Of a stretch of 64,000 bases of DNA, positions 35,820-47,228 are shown in pieces (positions within the stretch are counted from its first letter, which is position 1; each line of letters begins with the position of its first letter). The translations under genes were made by a program, and so were the position numbers. The stretch is from DATMER01 sp963741305 (lineage in GTDB: Bacteria > Acidobacteriota > Thermoanaerobaculia > Multivoradales > UBA5704). The notes below the pieces were generated by a model that saw only the letters and a list, made by a program, of their open reading frames with translations, was not told where the DNA came from and made no database searches. The stretch lies in the NCBI GenBank assembly GCA_963741305.1, contig CAVUHL010000003.1:5642001-5706000 (forward strand). Direction: 5' to 3'.

Positions 35820-36441
35820 AAGACGAATGCTCATTGCGCTCTGCCTGGTCGGCCTGGCTGGCTGCCGGCAGAACATGCACAACCAGAACAAGGTTGAGCC
35901 GTACGAGACGAGCACCTTCTTCACGGACGGCCAGGCTTCGCGCCAGCTTCCGGCGGGGACGGTGCCGCGCGGAACGGTCCTTTCTACCCAGGGTCCGCCG
36001 CCGGTGACGCTCGCCATGATCGAGCGCGGCCAGCAGCGGTACAACGTGTTCTGCTCTCCCTGTCATGACCGGGTGGGCAACGGCCAGGGCATGATCGTGC
36101 AGCGCGGCTTCAAGCAGCCGCCCTCGTTCCACGAGGCCCGGATGCGCAGCATGCCGGCCGAGTACTTCGTGCAGGTGATGACCGAGGGCTACGGCGTCAT
36201 GCCGGCCTACGCCGAAGAGGTCTCGCTGCAGGACCGCTGGGCGATCGCCGCCTACATGCGCGCTCTCCAGTACAGCCAGAACGCCCGCCTCGCCGAGATC
36301 CCGGCGAATCGCCGGCAGGCCCTCGATGCCAAGATCCGCGAGGGCGTGACCACGAATCCAAACTCCGGTGCCCGGGGCGTCACCCGCCCGGATGCCCCGC
36401 GGGACTATGACCGCCGGCCCGATCCGACGGAGGTGCCATGA
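35809..36441 (+). CDS. actE: Alternative complex III subunit ActE, monohaem cytochrome c lipoprotein
   Basis: The start is taken as TTG at 35809, with GAGGTG 7 bp upstream, overlapping actD; the ATG at 35827 is the alternative. The 210-residue product has a lipobox ending at Cys19 (LAGC), one haem motif CSPCH at 82-86, and a distal methionine likely in YGVMPAYA. ActE is the likely electron exit to the oxidase. The Pro/Arg-rich tail is not conserved. Confidence 0.91.
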   Translation: MSTRRRMLIALCLVGLAGCRQNMHNQNKVEPYETSTFFTDGQASRQLPAGTVPRGTVLSTQGPPPVTLAMIERGQQRYNVFCSPCHDRVGNGQGMIVQRGFKQPPSFHEARMRSMPAEYFVQVMTEGYGVMPAYAEEVSLQDRWAIAAYMRALQYSQNARLAEIPANRRQALDAKIREGVTTNPNSGARGVTRPDAPRDYDRRPDPTEVP

Positions 36442-37643
36442 GGCACGAAGCGCGTGAGCCGTTGTCCCTTCGCGAGGCCGGAGCCATCGACCTGCCGGAG
36501 GGCGCCGCCCGCATCCAGACCCTCGCGCTCTTCACGGGCATCGCCGGCTTGGTCGTCACCGCGCTGGCCTTCTTCATCGACCCGGATTACTTCTTCCGCG
36601 CCTGGCTCGTGGGTTGGGTCTACTGGGTCGGCGTGGCGCTCGGCTGCCTGGCGCTCTCCCTGCTCCATCACCTGACCCACGGCGACTGGGGGATCGTTCT
36701 GAGGCGCGTCATGGAGGCGGCCACGCGTACCCTGCCCTGGATGCTGCTCCTCTTCTTCCCGCTGGTGTTCGGCCTGAAGGAGCTCTACGTCTGGGCCCGT
36801 CCCGAGGAGGTCGCGGCGCACGAGCTGCTCCATGCCAAGGAGCCGTACCTGAACGTGCCGTTCTTCCTGATCCGCCAGATCCTCTACTTCGCGGTCTGGG
36901 CCGCCGCGGCCTTCATCATCAGCCGCATGTCCGCGCGGCAGGACCGCGGAGAGGACCCGGGCGTCACCCGGCGCATGCAGATCCTCGCCGGCCCGGCCCT
37001 CGCCGGCTACTGCCTGGCGGTCACGTTCGCCGCGGTGGACTGGCTGATGTCCCTTCAGCCGGAGTGGTACTCGACGATCTACGGCGTCTACCTGATGGGC
37101 AGCCAGGCGCTGACCGCTCTGGCGTTCCTGATCACCTTCGGCCTCTGGATGGCGCGCCACGAGCCGCTCGACCGCGTGCTCCACCCGCGGCTCTTCCACG
37201 ACTATGGCAAGCTTTTCTTCGCCTTCGTGATGCTGTGGGCCTACTTCTCCTTCTCCCAGTACCTGATCGTGTGGTCGGGCAACCTGCCGGAGGAGATCAG
37301 CTTCTACCTGGAGCGCTTCCACCATGGCTGGGGCGTGGTGGCGCTGCTGCTGGTGGTGTTCCACTTCGCGCTGCCGTTCGTGTTCCTGCTGTCGCGCGAC
37401 CTCAAGCGCAACGCCCGCCGGCTGGTCTGGATCGCGGGGCTGATGCTCGTGATGCGCTGGGTCGACCTGCTCTGGCAGGTGGAGCCCGCCTTCCACGAGC
37501 AGAACCCGGCGATGTACTGGACCTACCTGACGGCGCCGATCGGCATCGGCGGCCTCTGGCTCTTTCTCTTTCTGCGCGAGCTCCGCAAGGCGCCGCTGCT
37601 GCCGGTCAACGATCCCTATCTCGCGGAGGCGCTGGTCCCATGA
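36438..37643 (+). CDS. actF: Alternative complex III subunit ActF, quinol-oxidase-like membrane protein
   Basis: The 401-residue protein has about ten membrane helices and is a distant homologue of ActC, with the ActF signatures VYWVGVALGCLALSLLHHLT and SFSQYLIVWSGNLPEE. It overlaps actE by 4 bp. It is an integral part of the complex and is thought to contribute to proton translocation. Confidence 0.92.
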   Translation: MRHEAREPLSLREAGAIDLPEGAARIQTLALFTGIAGLVVTALAFFIDPDYFFRAWLVGWVYWVGVALGCLALSLLHHLTHGDWGIVLRRVMEAATRTLPWMLLLFFPLVFGLKELYVWARPEEVAAHELLHAKEPYLNVPFFLIRQILYFAVWAAAAFIISRMSARQDRGEDPGVTRRMQILAGPALAGYCLAVTFAAVDWLMSLQPEWYSTIYGVYLMGSQALTALAFLITFGLWMARHEPLDRVLHPRLFHDYGKLFFAFVMLWAYFSFSQYLIVWSGNLPEEISFYLERFHHGWGVVALLLVVFHFALPFVFLLSRDLKRNARRLVWIAGLMLVMRWVDLLWQVEPAFHEQNPAMYWTYLTAPIGIGGLWLFLFLRELRKAPLLPVNDPYLAEALVP

Positions 37644-38119
37644 GCAAGATTCACATCGGACCCCACACGCATAACGAGGAAGTGGATCCGCATCCGGCGG
37701 CGCAGACGTTCGACCGCGAGATCAACCTGAAGGCGATCGTCTGGACGGTCGGCATCCTGGTCGCCGTCACCCTCGTGGCGCACGTGATCGTCTACGGCAT
37801 GATCGTGGGCTTCAACCGCTTCGACGACAAGCGCGAGCCGCGGCCGTCGCCGCTGGCCGCGGCCAACGAGCAGCCGCCTCCGCCCGTGCCGCGCCTCCAA
37901 ACCACTCCGGAAGGGGACATGAAGAACTACCGGGAGAACGAGGACCGGCTCCTCGGCCAGGCCCAAATGCTCGACCAGGGCCGGCTGCGCATCCCGATCG
38001 ACCTCGCCATGGAGATCGTCGCCGGCCGGGGCCTCGGCCCCGAGGTGGTCGGCGGCACGCCGGGAGCCACGACTCAACCGCAGGCGGGACAGACGCCCCC
38101 GCCGCAAGAAAGAAGGTAA
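37640..38119 (+). CDS. Single-pass membrane protein of the respiratory operon
   Basis: The 159-residue product has an N-terminal cytoplasmic segment with several His, one membrane helix at about residues 35-57, and an extracytoplasmic Pro/Gln-rich tail containing NYRENEDRLLGQAQMLDQGRLR. That segment resembles a helical motif seen in small proteins encoded beside alternative complex III and oxidases, so it may be an assembly or linking subunit. It overlaps actF by 4 bp. No function is established. Confidence 0.72.
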   Translation: MSKIHIGPHTHNEEVDPHPAAQTFDREINLKAIVWTVGILVAVTLVAHVIVYGMIVGFNRFDDKREPRPSPLAAANEQPPPPVPRLQTTPEGDMKNYRENEDRLLGQAQMLDQGRLRIPIDLAMEIVAGRGLGPEVVGGTPGATTQPQAGQTPPPQERR

Positions 38120-38123
38120 CGAG

Positions 38124-38996
38124 TTGGTCCGTACGATCTCGACGATGACCCTGTCAGCCGCTCTCCTGGCGAGCTCAACGTTCGCCCTGCCGAGCCGCAG
38201 CGGAATCGGCGACCGGAACCCTTCGATCATGCCGGCGACCACCATGCCCGGCCCTCTGCGCGAAGTCGGCTACGACCAGCGCATCGGCCAGCAGGTGCCG
38301 CTCGACCTCACCTTCCGCGACGAAGCGGGCCGCAACGTGCGCCTGGGGGACTTCTTTGACAAGAAGCCAGTGATCCTCGTGCTCGCCTACTACCACTGCC
38401 CGATGCTCTGCGACATGGTCCTGCAGGGAGTGGTCACCACGCTCAAGCCCCTGACCTTCGACGCGGGCAAGGAGTTCGACGTCGTGGTGGCGAGCATCGA
38501 TCCGGACGAGACGCCGGAGATGGCCGCCGAGCAGGAGCGGGAGATCGTGGCCCGCTATGGCCGGGCGGGAGGCACCGAGGGCTTCCATTTCCTGACCGGG
38601 CCGCAGGCTTCGATCGACGCCCTGACCAGCGCCGTCGGCTTCCGTTACGTTTATGAAAAGGAACGCGACGAGTATGCGCACCCCGCGGGCCTGGTCATCC
38701 TGACCCCGGGAGGCCGGGTGTCGCGCTACCTGTTCGGCATCGACTTCCCGCCGCGCGACGTCCGGCTGGGGCTGATCGAATCCACCCAGGACAAGCTCGG
38801 GACGGCGGTCGACTCGCTCCTCCTCTACTGCTATCACTACAACCCGGCAATCGGCCGCTACAGCACCACCGTGTTCAACATCCTGCGCCTGGCCGCGGGC
38901 GCGACGCTGATCGGGCTCGTGACCCTGGTCGTCATGCTGCGGCGGCGGGAGAGCCGGCAATCTGATCAGCCTGTGGGGCCTGTGGGGGCCGCCTGA
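38124..38996 (+). CDS. Sco1/SenC-type copper chaperone
   Basis: A TTG start at 38124 with AAGGT 7 bp upstream gives 290 residues. After a signal peptide, the thioredoxin-like domain has the copper-binding Cys92-x3-Cys96 (CPMLC) and His186 (EYAHPAG), all three ligands of Sco proteins. A C-terminal membrane helix (about 257-280) is additional to the common form. Sco inserts copper into the CuA site of subunit II, whose gene follows after 1 bp. Confidence 0.92.
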   Translation: MVRTISTMTLSAALLASSTFALPSRSGIGDRNPSIMPATTMPGPLREVGYDQRIGQQVPLDLTFRDEAGRNVRLGDFFDKKPVILVLAYYHCPMLCDMVLQGVVTTLKPLTFDAGKEFDVVVASIDPDETPEMAAEQEREIVARYGRAGGTEGFHFLTGPQASIDALTSAVGFRYVYEKERDEYAHPAGLVILTPGGRVSRYLFGIDFPPRDVRLGLIESTQDKLGTAVDSLLLYCYHYNPAIGRYSTTVFNILRLAAGATLIGLVTLVVMLRRRESRQSDQPVGPVGAA

Positions 38997-38997
38997 T

Positions 38998-40053
<1,056 letters not shown>

Positions 40054-40055
40054 AT

Positions 40056-41721
<1,666 letters not shown>

Positions 41722-41741
<20 letters not shown>

Positions 41742-42459
41742 CCCGCACGCGCAGGGCGGGCACGAGGAGCATCACCCGTCGCTGCAGCACCACTTCGACA
41801 CCCTCGAGCAACAGAAAGAGGCGTCGACGCTCGGGATGTGGCTGTTCCTGGTCACGGAGATCATGTTCTTCGGCGGCCTGTTCACCACCTACATCGTCTA
41901 CCGGAGCGCCTGGCCGCGGGAGTTCATGGCGGCGAGCAGCACGCTGAGTTGGAAGCTCGGTGCGTTCAACACGGCGGTGCTGATCCTTTCCAGCTTGACC
42001 ATGGCGCTCGCGATCTGGGCGGCACAGGTCAACCGGCGCAAGCAAGTGGTGGGTTACCTGATCGCGACGATGGTCCTGGGCCTGGTGTTCCTGGGAGTGA
42101 AGGCGGTCGAGTACAAAGACAAGTTTGATCACCATCACGTGCCGGGTGCGAATTTCCTGTGGGACGAGGGCGCGCACGCCGGGGGAGGGCATTCCGAGGC
42201 ACCGCCTCTCCAGGACGATTTTGCCAAGCACGTGCAGATCTTCTTCTCGATCTACTTCATCATGACCGGCCTGCACGCGGTGCACATGATCTGCGGCATC
42301 GGAGTGCTCGCCTTCCTGCTGGTGCCGGCCTGGAAGGGCCGCTACAACTCGGCGTACCACAACCCCCTCGAATGTACGGGCCTGTACTGGCACTTCGTGG
42401 ACATCGTGTGGATCTTCCTGTTCCCGCTCCTCTATCTCCTGGGCGCGCACGCCACCTGA
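41722..42459 (+). CDS. coxC: Cytochrome c oxidase subunit III
   Basis: A TTG start at 41722 with AGGAGG 6 bp upstream lies 20 bp inside coxA. The 245-residue product has about five to seven membrane helices with GMWLFLVTEIMFFGGLFTTY and TGLHAVHMICGIGV, typical of subunit III. A His-rich insert (DHHHVPGAN to HAGGGHSEA) is noticeable. Confidence 0.94.
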
Positions 42460-42467
42460 GGTTGACC

Positions 42468-42770
42468 ATGTCCGAGCACTCCACATCCCGCGCGGTTTAC
42501 TTCCTGACCTTCGCCGCCCTGATGGTGCTGACCGCCGCCACCGTGATCGTGGCGAACTTCGACCTCGGCTGGGCGAACGACGTGGTGGCGATGGCCATCG
42601 CGGTGACCAAGGCGCTGCTGGTGCTCTGGTTTTTCATGCATCTCCGCTACAGCACGCGGGTGACGGTGCTGACCGCGGTGGCCGGCTTCTTCTGGCTGGC
42701 GATCCTGATCTTCCTGACCATGAACGACTACGCGACCCGGGAGACGCTGTTTCCCTTTGAGGGGAAGTAG
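42468..42770 (+). CDS. coxD: Cytochrome c oxidase subunit IV family protein
   Basis: The 100-residue protein has three hydrophobic helices and the family pattern VTKALLVLWFFMHLRYSTR. The ATG at 42468 has GAGGTTG 5-6 bp upstream. It is the last gene of the respiratory operon, and subunit IV aids assembly or stability of the oxidase. No clear terminator was seen after it. Confidence 0.9.
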   Translation: MSEHSTSRAVYFLTFAALMVLTAATVIVANFDLGWANDVVAMAIAVTKALLVLWFFMHLRYSTRVTVLTAVAGFFWLAILIFLTMNDYATRETLFPFEGK

Positions 42771-42818
42771 GCGAGGGTCAGGCCGCGCACGGTATGATGT
42801 CAGGTGAGTCGAAAGGCA

Positions 42819-43313
42819 ATGACCAGGCCGCGCGTCTACGTCGAAACGACAATCCCGAGCTTCTACCACGAGGTCCGCACCTCGCCAGACGTCGTGGCTC
42901 GGCGGGATTGGACACGCCAATGGTGGGAATCTGCCACGGAACGATACGAGCTCGTCACCAGCCCCGCGGTCCTGGATGAGCTGGCAGGCGGCCAGCCAGA
43001 GCTCGGAGAGATGCGCCTTGCGCTGGTCCACCGTTTGCCTGTCTTGTCTGTCGAGCCTGCGATCATCGAAATTGTGCAATCCTACGTCCGATACAAGCTG
43101 ATGCCCGCCGATCCCAGTGGCGACGCGATGCACTTGGCACTCGCCTCCTACCACAAGTGCGATTTCCTGGTCACGTGGAACTGCCAACACCTGGCCAATG
43201 CCAACAAGTTCGGGCACATCCGCCGCGTCAACACAATGCTTGGGCTCTTCGTGCCAGCTCTCGTAACTCCCCTGGAGCTACTCGGAGAAAACAATGAAGC
43301 AGAGCAAGAGTGA
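42819..43313 (+). CDS. PIN-domain toxin
   Basis: The 164-residue product matches a PIN subfamily beginning VYVETTIPSFYHEVRTSPD, with further conserved acidic positions in SPAVLDEL and GDAMHLALASYHKCDFLVTWNCQHLAN. PIN proteins are Mg2+-dependent RNases. A GTG at 42804, 5 bp after a TATGAT -10-like element, is a possible leaderless start. The following small gene overlaps by 20 bp and is the likely antitoxin, so the gene order is toxin first. Confidence 0.82.
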   Translation: MTRPRVYVETTIPSFYHEVRTSPDVVARRDWTRQWWESATERYELVTSPAVLDELAGGQPELGEMRLALVHRLPVLSVEPAIIEIVQSYVRYKLMPADPSGDAMHLALASYHKCDFLVTWNCQHLANANKFGHIRRVNTMLGLFVPALVTPLELLGENNEAEQE

Positions 43314-43479
43314 TCCTGTCATCGATGAGGTCCGGGAGGTCCGGCATCGCATCTCGGCACGCTTCGACCATGATCCCGCAAGGCTGGTCGCCTACTACAT
43401 GGAGCTACAGAAGCAGTATCAAGATCGGCTGATCACAACGGAGAAGGACGCAGGGCACTTGGACCTCAAGAGGGCTTGA
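43294..43479 (+). CDS. Small antitoxin-like protein paired with PIN toxin
   Basis: The 61-residue product is highly charged and helical (VREVRHRISARFDHDPARLVAYYMELQKQY), a pattern commonly found next to this PIN subfamily. It has no recognised DNA-binding fold. The 20-bp overlap with the toxin gene implies coupled translation. Confidence 0.7.
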   Translation: MKQSKSDPVIDEVREVRHRISARFDHDPARLVAYYMELQKQYQDRLITTEKDAGHLDLKRA

Positions 43480-43512
43480 CCTGCGGTAGGCGGTGAGCAA
43501 TGACCTGACTGG

Positions 43513-44193
43513 TCAGGCGCCAGCGACTCGATACAGATTCGCGCGTCCTCGCCGCCCTATCATCTCGATCACTCTCGCGTGTCGTAGGCAATACGCCATC
43601 TTCTGGGCCAGGACCGCTCCGGTGTCCGCGGCCACGGCGAGATCTGTCGCAGTGAATGATTCCAGGCCCTCGGGAAGAAGCCGTCGCCAATCCGCCGTAT
43701 CCTTGAACAAGCGCCGCTCCACGACCTCCAGCAACCGGCGTTCCTCGATCCCCCATCCTCGCCTGCGCCATTGCCGTTTCCCCTCGTAGCGCCGTGCCTC
43801 TTCCGCCCTGATCATCAACACCTCGAGTGAGAAGTTGCTGTTCGTCAGCAACTGCGGGATGCTCACCAATTCCCAGAACAGGTCCTCCAACCGCCCTCTT
43901 TTAGGTGACCTCCGCCGAACGATTCGATGAAGGTCATCTGTCGCTGGCCGGACGATCCACTTCTCCTGGATGATCGGATAGATCAGACGGACCTGGTGTG
44001 ATTGCACCAGGTTCGTGAGCTTCGATTTGATGGATGAGAAACTGCCCGTCTGGACCTCGATCAACATTTCGGCCCGAACAATATCGATGACGAATCCGCC
44101 GACCGCAACCTCGAATCGATCTCCGGGCCGTGCGTACCACTCCTTCAGTGACGCGTGGAGCGCCTTTTCGTTGAGCAGACCTATTCCTGGCAT
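43513..44193 (-). CDS. Putative PD-(D/E)XK-like nuclease with C-terminal winged helix
   Basis: In the 226-residue product the segment GFVIDIVRAEMLIEVQTGSFSSIKSKL has the Asp...Glu-x-Gln spacing of PD-(D/E)XK nucleases, with a following Lys. Residues 150-226 read as a winged-helix domain ending MIGRRGRANLYRVAGA. No named family is certain. It sits 59 bp downstream of the attC-like site at 44252 in the same orientation and may be a further gene cassette, though no clear attC follows it. Confidence 0.5.
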   Translation of the reverse strand: MPGIGLLNEKALHASLKEWYARPGDRFEVAVGGFVIDIVRAEMLIEVQTGSFSSIKSKLTNLVQSHQVRLIYPIIQEKWIVRPATDDLHRIVRRRSPKRGRLEDLFWELVSIPQLLTNSNFSLEVLMIRAEEARRYEGKRQWRRRGWGIEERRLLEVVERRLFKDTADWRRLLPEGLESFTATDLAVAADTGAVLAQKMAYCLRHARVIEMIGRRGRANLYRVAGA

Positions 44194-44251
44194 TCCGATT
44201 CAATTCCGTTCCGAGTTTGGTGTCGCCTGTCTGCACGGTCCTTCGCTCGGC

Positions 44252-44311
44252 GCACAACAGGGATGGGCATAAGCGGCAGCGCAGCTTTCCGCTTGATGCC
44301 CGGAGTTCGGC
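44252..44311 (-). other. attC-like recombination site A (integron cassette site)
   Basis: Read on the minus strand, the 60-bp site begins with GCCGAAC and ends with GTTGTGC. Between them, arms of 12 bp pair perfectly (plus strand 44265-44276 with 44289-44301) except for one extrahelical base, a G at 44295 on the strand opposite the gene. The loop is 12 nt. A bulged stem flanked by AAC/GTT boxes is the structural mark of integron attC sites, and the bulge is at the position of the conserved extrahelical G. It lies 12 bp beyond the stop codon of the DUF4238 gene, where an attC belongs. The GTTGTGC box is imperfect against GTTRRRY. Confidence 0.62.
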
Positions 44312-44323
44312 GAACATCTTGCG

Positions 44324-45379
44324 CTACTCATGCTGCTTTGGGTACGTTAGGTTCCGCTCGGCGGCGGCTTGGTCTTCATGCCAGTTTTGCCACTCCTGGC
44401 GTTCGGCTTGCAGGGCTTCTGCGTCCACCACTCGAGGACGTAACTTCGGCACCTCTATATCAGCAGCTGCGGCAAAGACCATCCGGTGCGCATGCTCTGC
44501 GCAAAAACGGCGCACCAGCTTTGCTTGAGCGCGAGGCATCATAGAGCCGCGGGGTTCTGGCTTCCGACCGACTTGCGCGTACAGGAGATGGCGTGGGCCG
44601 AGAGGCAGAAGTATCTCCGTCCCTAGGTTACCCCAGCCTCCTTTGAAGTCGTATTTCCCATCACCATAAGCGTTCAGCCGAATCACAGGGTCGTCGCTAG
44701 TGAACCAGCTAAGATCTCTCGGAGGTGCAAGAATCGTCCACCTATGTTGGTGTAAGGCGTTGGCTGTTTCCGTAAGTAGGTGCCGTATCTCGAAAAGCCA
44801 CAAGCCTCGGCCGACTACAATCTCGCTCTTCAGTTTCCCGAACTCTTCGTGAGGTTGGATCTCCGTGGTCACATGCAGAGGTATGTAATCTCCATAGGGC
44901 AACGTTGCCTCCTTCGCTACAGGCACTCCAGATGCCTTTGCCAACTCAAGTTCACGAATTGATTCCTGCATCGTCTCCAATAGCACATCCGGCAATGTGT
45001 CGTCCCAGCGCTGCAGACTTTCGGCAAACCGTGCCGGCGTACGCACATCTTGTGCAGCTAGAAAGCGGACCAGGCACCTCCAGTCGTCTGGCGCAAGCGA
45101 CTCGTCAGAAGTAGCCTTTCGGAGGGCCTCTTCAGCCGGTGCTTCGAACTCCCGGTCCAGCCACTTCTCCATCTCATCAGTCTCTTGACCAGCAGCAATT
45201 CGGGTGTAGAGATGAGAATGGTACGCAACACCTCGAATGGAGACCTCCTTCCACATCGGCACTTTGACATGTGAAACGAGAGTCCGATAGGTCCAAACAC
45301 GTCCAGGGGATGAAGCGAAACGTTTTAGGTACCCATGCGGTACATAGTGATTATCGCGACGAATAGGTTCCTCGTTCAT
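44324..45379 (-). CDS. DUF4238 protein in a gene cassette
   Basis: The 351-residue protein begins with RDNHYVPHGYLKRFA, the DUF4238 hallmark, and keeps the long helical middle and the later ILAPPRDLSWFTSDDPVI segment. DUF4238 proteins are of unknown function and are common in mobile and defence-rich regions. The gene fills most of the interval between two attC-like sites in its own orientation, with about 50 bp of leader. Its GC content and codon use are clearly lower than those of the respiratory genes, as expected for a captured cassette. A GTG/ATG further upstream at 45394 is a possible start. Confidence 0.85.
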   Translation of the reverse strand: MNEEPIRRDNHYVPHGYLKRFASSPGRVWTYRTLVSHVKVPMWKEVSIRGVAYHSHLYTRIAAGQETDEMEKWLDREFEAPAEEALRKATSDESLAPDDWRCLVRFLAAQDVRTPARFAESLQRWDDTLPDVLLETMQESIRELELAKASGVPVAKEATLPYGDYIPLHVTTEIQPHEEFGKLKSEIVVGRGLWLFEIRHLLTETANALHQHRWTILAPPRDLSWFTSDDPVIRLNAYGDGKYDFKGGWGNLGTEILLPLGPRHLLYAQVGRKPEPRGSMMPRAQAKLVRRFCAEHAHRMVFAAAADIEVPKLRPRVVDAEALQAERQEWQNWHEDQAAAERNLTYPKQHE

Positions 45380-45424
45380 TATCGTCTCGAACACCAGTCA
45401 AGTCGGAAAGATATCTGCCCCCGC

Positions 45425-45491
45425 GCCCAACAGTCATGAGCTCAGCGGAAAGCGGGCGCAGCTCGCTTGTCCGCTGTAGCGAAGGTTCGGC
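45425..45491 (-). other. attC-like recombination site B (integron cassette site)
   Basis: On the minus strand the site runs from GCCGAAC to GTTGGGC; the second box fits GTTRRRY exactly and the first differs by one base from its reverse complement. On the plus strand 45440-45454 pairs with 45464-45480 as a perfect 15-bp stem that leaves out exactly two bases, G45469 and T45477, eight positions apart. Extrahelical T and G eight positions apart on the bottom strand are the known structural signals of attC sites. The loop is 9 nt. The site starts 6 bp after the stop of the upstream gene. Orientation agrees with site A and with the genes. Confidence 0.75.
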
Positions 45492-45497
45492 GTTTGG

Positions 45498-46429
45498 TCA
45501 TGGTGCCTTCAGTAGTGGGTCGAGGTCGCCGTCGTAGGGTAGACCAGCAGAATGCCGCAACACGGCCCTTACCACCAACTCGAGATTCCCGAGCGCTGAG
45601 AAGGCCCCTTCCTGGTCGAGCGGAAGGTGTCCGTCGTGGACCAAGCGCGAACGCATGCCACACAGCCAGCCGATTCTAAGCTTCGTCTTTACTGCTTCGG
45701 GTTCCAGAGCGAGATAGCCGGCTAAGAAAGTGGAGATCGGCTTAATATCACTCGTGCCTACCATCGGAAAGACCTCAAGCGCAGTCCAAAGCCAGATGAA
45801 TGCCTCTTCGCCAGGTGCCTGCGAGAGGCCACGAGCAACAAGGCGCGACATTAGAGCGAAGCGGTCCTGTAGGTCCGCCTTACTCGCGATGCACGAGGAT
45901 GTGCGCGAATAGGCATTGCTGGGGTGCGTGGGTCGAGTGTAATCGGCGGGACAGGTTTCATCAGAGCACCGGGATCACTACTCGGTGGGCCTCCTTGCAA
46001 CCACCCGCGGAACACAAGGGTACGAAAAAGATCAGGCGACGAGATGGCGGAAAAGAGCGCAATGACGCGGTCTAGTGCTGCTGCGCAGTCGGGCTCCCCG
46101 GCTCGCCGATCGCGGCTTGTTCGAGTCGTGAGGCCGAGGTGCTGAACCTTCGAGTCCAAGGTAATCTGTGGCTGGGCAGGGAAGCAGTACTCAGCATCCT
46201 TGACGGCGGCGACTACGGCTGGTAGATACTCGCTCGGCACATAGGTCCGGTCCTCACGGAAGATTTCGACCTTGACGTCGCCACAAACGACTTTAAGCGA
46301 GCCACTTGTTACCCCGTCGCACCGATAGATTGCAACGTAGTACCGATACCTGTCGTCGATGGCCAATCCCTCCAAGAGCTGTACCCCTGACGCCGAACCT
46401 TGGTGTAGCAATCCGTCCCTGTCATCCAT
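45498..46429 (-). pseudogene. Frameshifted HEPN-like (Apea-type) gene
   Basis: Two reading frames on the minus strand look like parts of one gene. The first, from ATG 46429, carries a conserved-looking domain (YRYYVAIYRCDG, FREDRTYVPSEYLPAV). Near 45940-45965 coding potential moves to the other frame, which reads ADYTRPTHPSNAYSR and then EEAFIWLWTALEVFPM, with an RxxxxH motif (RSRLVH) near the end typical of HEPN RNases. In the first frame the sequence ends in a low-complexity Arg-rich tail at 45851; an ATG at 45851 overlaps that stop as TAATG, so re-initiation of the second part is possible. The 3' end is directly followed by attC-like site B. Confidence 0.6.
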
Positions 46430-46514
46430 AGCGGCCTGGTCCCTTGGCGACCTGCCGCTCGACGAGGGGATCGTCCACCTTGATAACAGTCTGGAGTGTA
46501 ACTGTTCTAAGGAC

Positions 46515-47228
46515 TTCAGAGCCGCTCCCAAGTGCTTCAGAGTCAGTCCGAAGGCCTTGAGAGTCGCTCCAAAGTCCTTCAGCGTCGCTCCCAGTAGCTT
46601 CAGAGTGCCTCCGAACGACTTCAGGAAAGCTCCGAAGTCCTTCAGGGTCATTCCGAAGAACTTCAGAGCCCCACCGAACTACTTCGGAGCCATTCCGAAG
46701 GGCTTCAGGGCCGCTCCCAAGTGCTTCAGAGTCATTCCGAACGAGTTGAGAGTCCCTACGAAGTCCTTCAGCGTCATTCCGAGTAGCCTCAGAGTGCCTC
46801 CGCACGACTTCAGGAAGGCTCCGAAGTCCTTCAGGGTCATCCCGAAGGACTTCAGCGTCGCTCCCAAGCACTTCAGGGTCATTCCGAAGGACTTGAGAGC
46901 CCCACCGAATTACTTCGGAGCCATTCTGAAAGACTCCAGGGTCGCTCCCAAGCACTTCAGAGTCATTCCGATAGACTTCAGAGCCGCTCCCAAGTGCTTC
47001 AGAGTCAGTCCGAAGGACTTCAGAGGCGCTCCAAAGTCCGTCAGAGCCCGACCGAACTACTCCGGAGTCATTCCGAAGGGCTTCAGAGCCGCTCCCGCGT
47101 GGTTCAGAGTCATTCCAAACGGCTTGAGAGTCGCTCCGAAGTCCTTCAGCGTCACCCCGAGGAGGTTCAGAGTGCCTCCGAACGACTTCGGGAAGGCTCA
47201 GATGTCCTTCAGGGTCATCCCGAAGTCA
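46515..47228. repeat. 34 tandem units of exactly 21 bp
   Basis: Starting at 46515 a unit of the type TTCAGAGTCATTCCGAAGGAC recurs every 21 bp without a single insertion or deletion through the unit starting at 47208. Positions TTCAG at the start and the central TCCGAAG or CCCAAG are best conserved; the others vary. In one plus-strand frame every unit encodes a heptapeptide such as FRVIPKD, and on the minus strand TLKDFGA. Open frames exist on both strands because the period is a multiple of three, but no start site, RBS or family match supports a gene. Period and constancy suggest a DNA-level or helical-phase role; see findings. Confidence 0.9.

Noticed and set aside
43480..43515. A third attC site downstream of the nuclease-like gene
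   Set aside because: GCCTACC on the minus strand resembles a first box, but it lacks AAC and no stem with extrahelical bases follows; the region also overlaps the antitoxin gene.
46430..46514. An attC site upstream of the HEPN-like gene
   Set aside because: GTGTAAC-like boxes occur but no bulged stem is found, so the far boundary of that cassette remains undefined.
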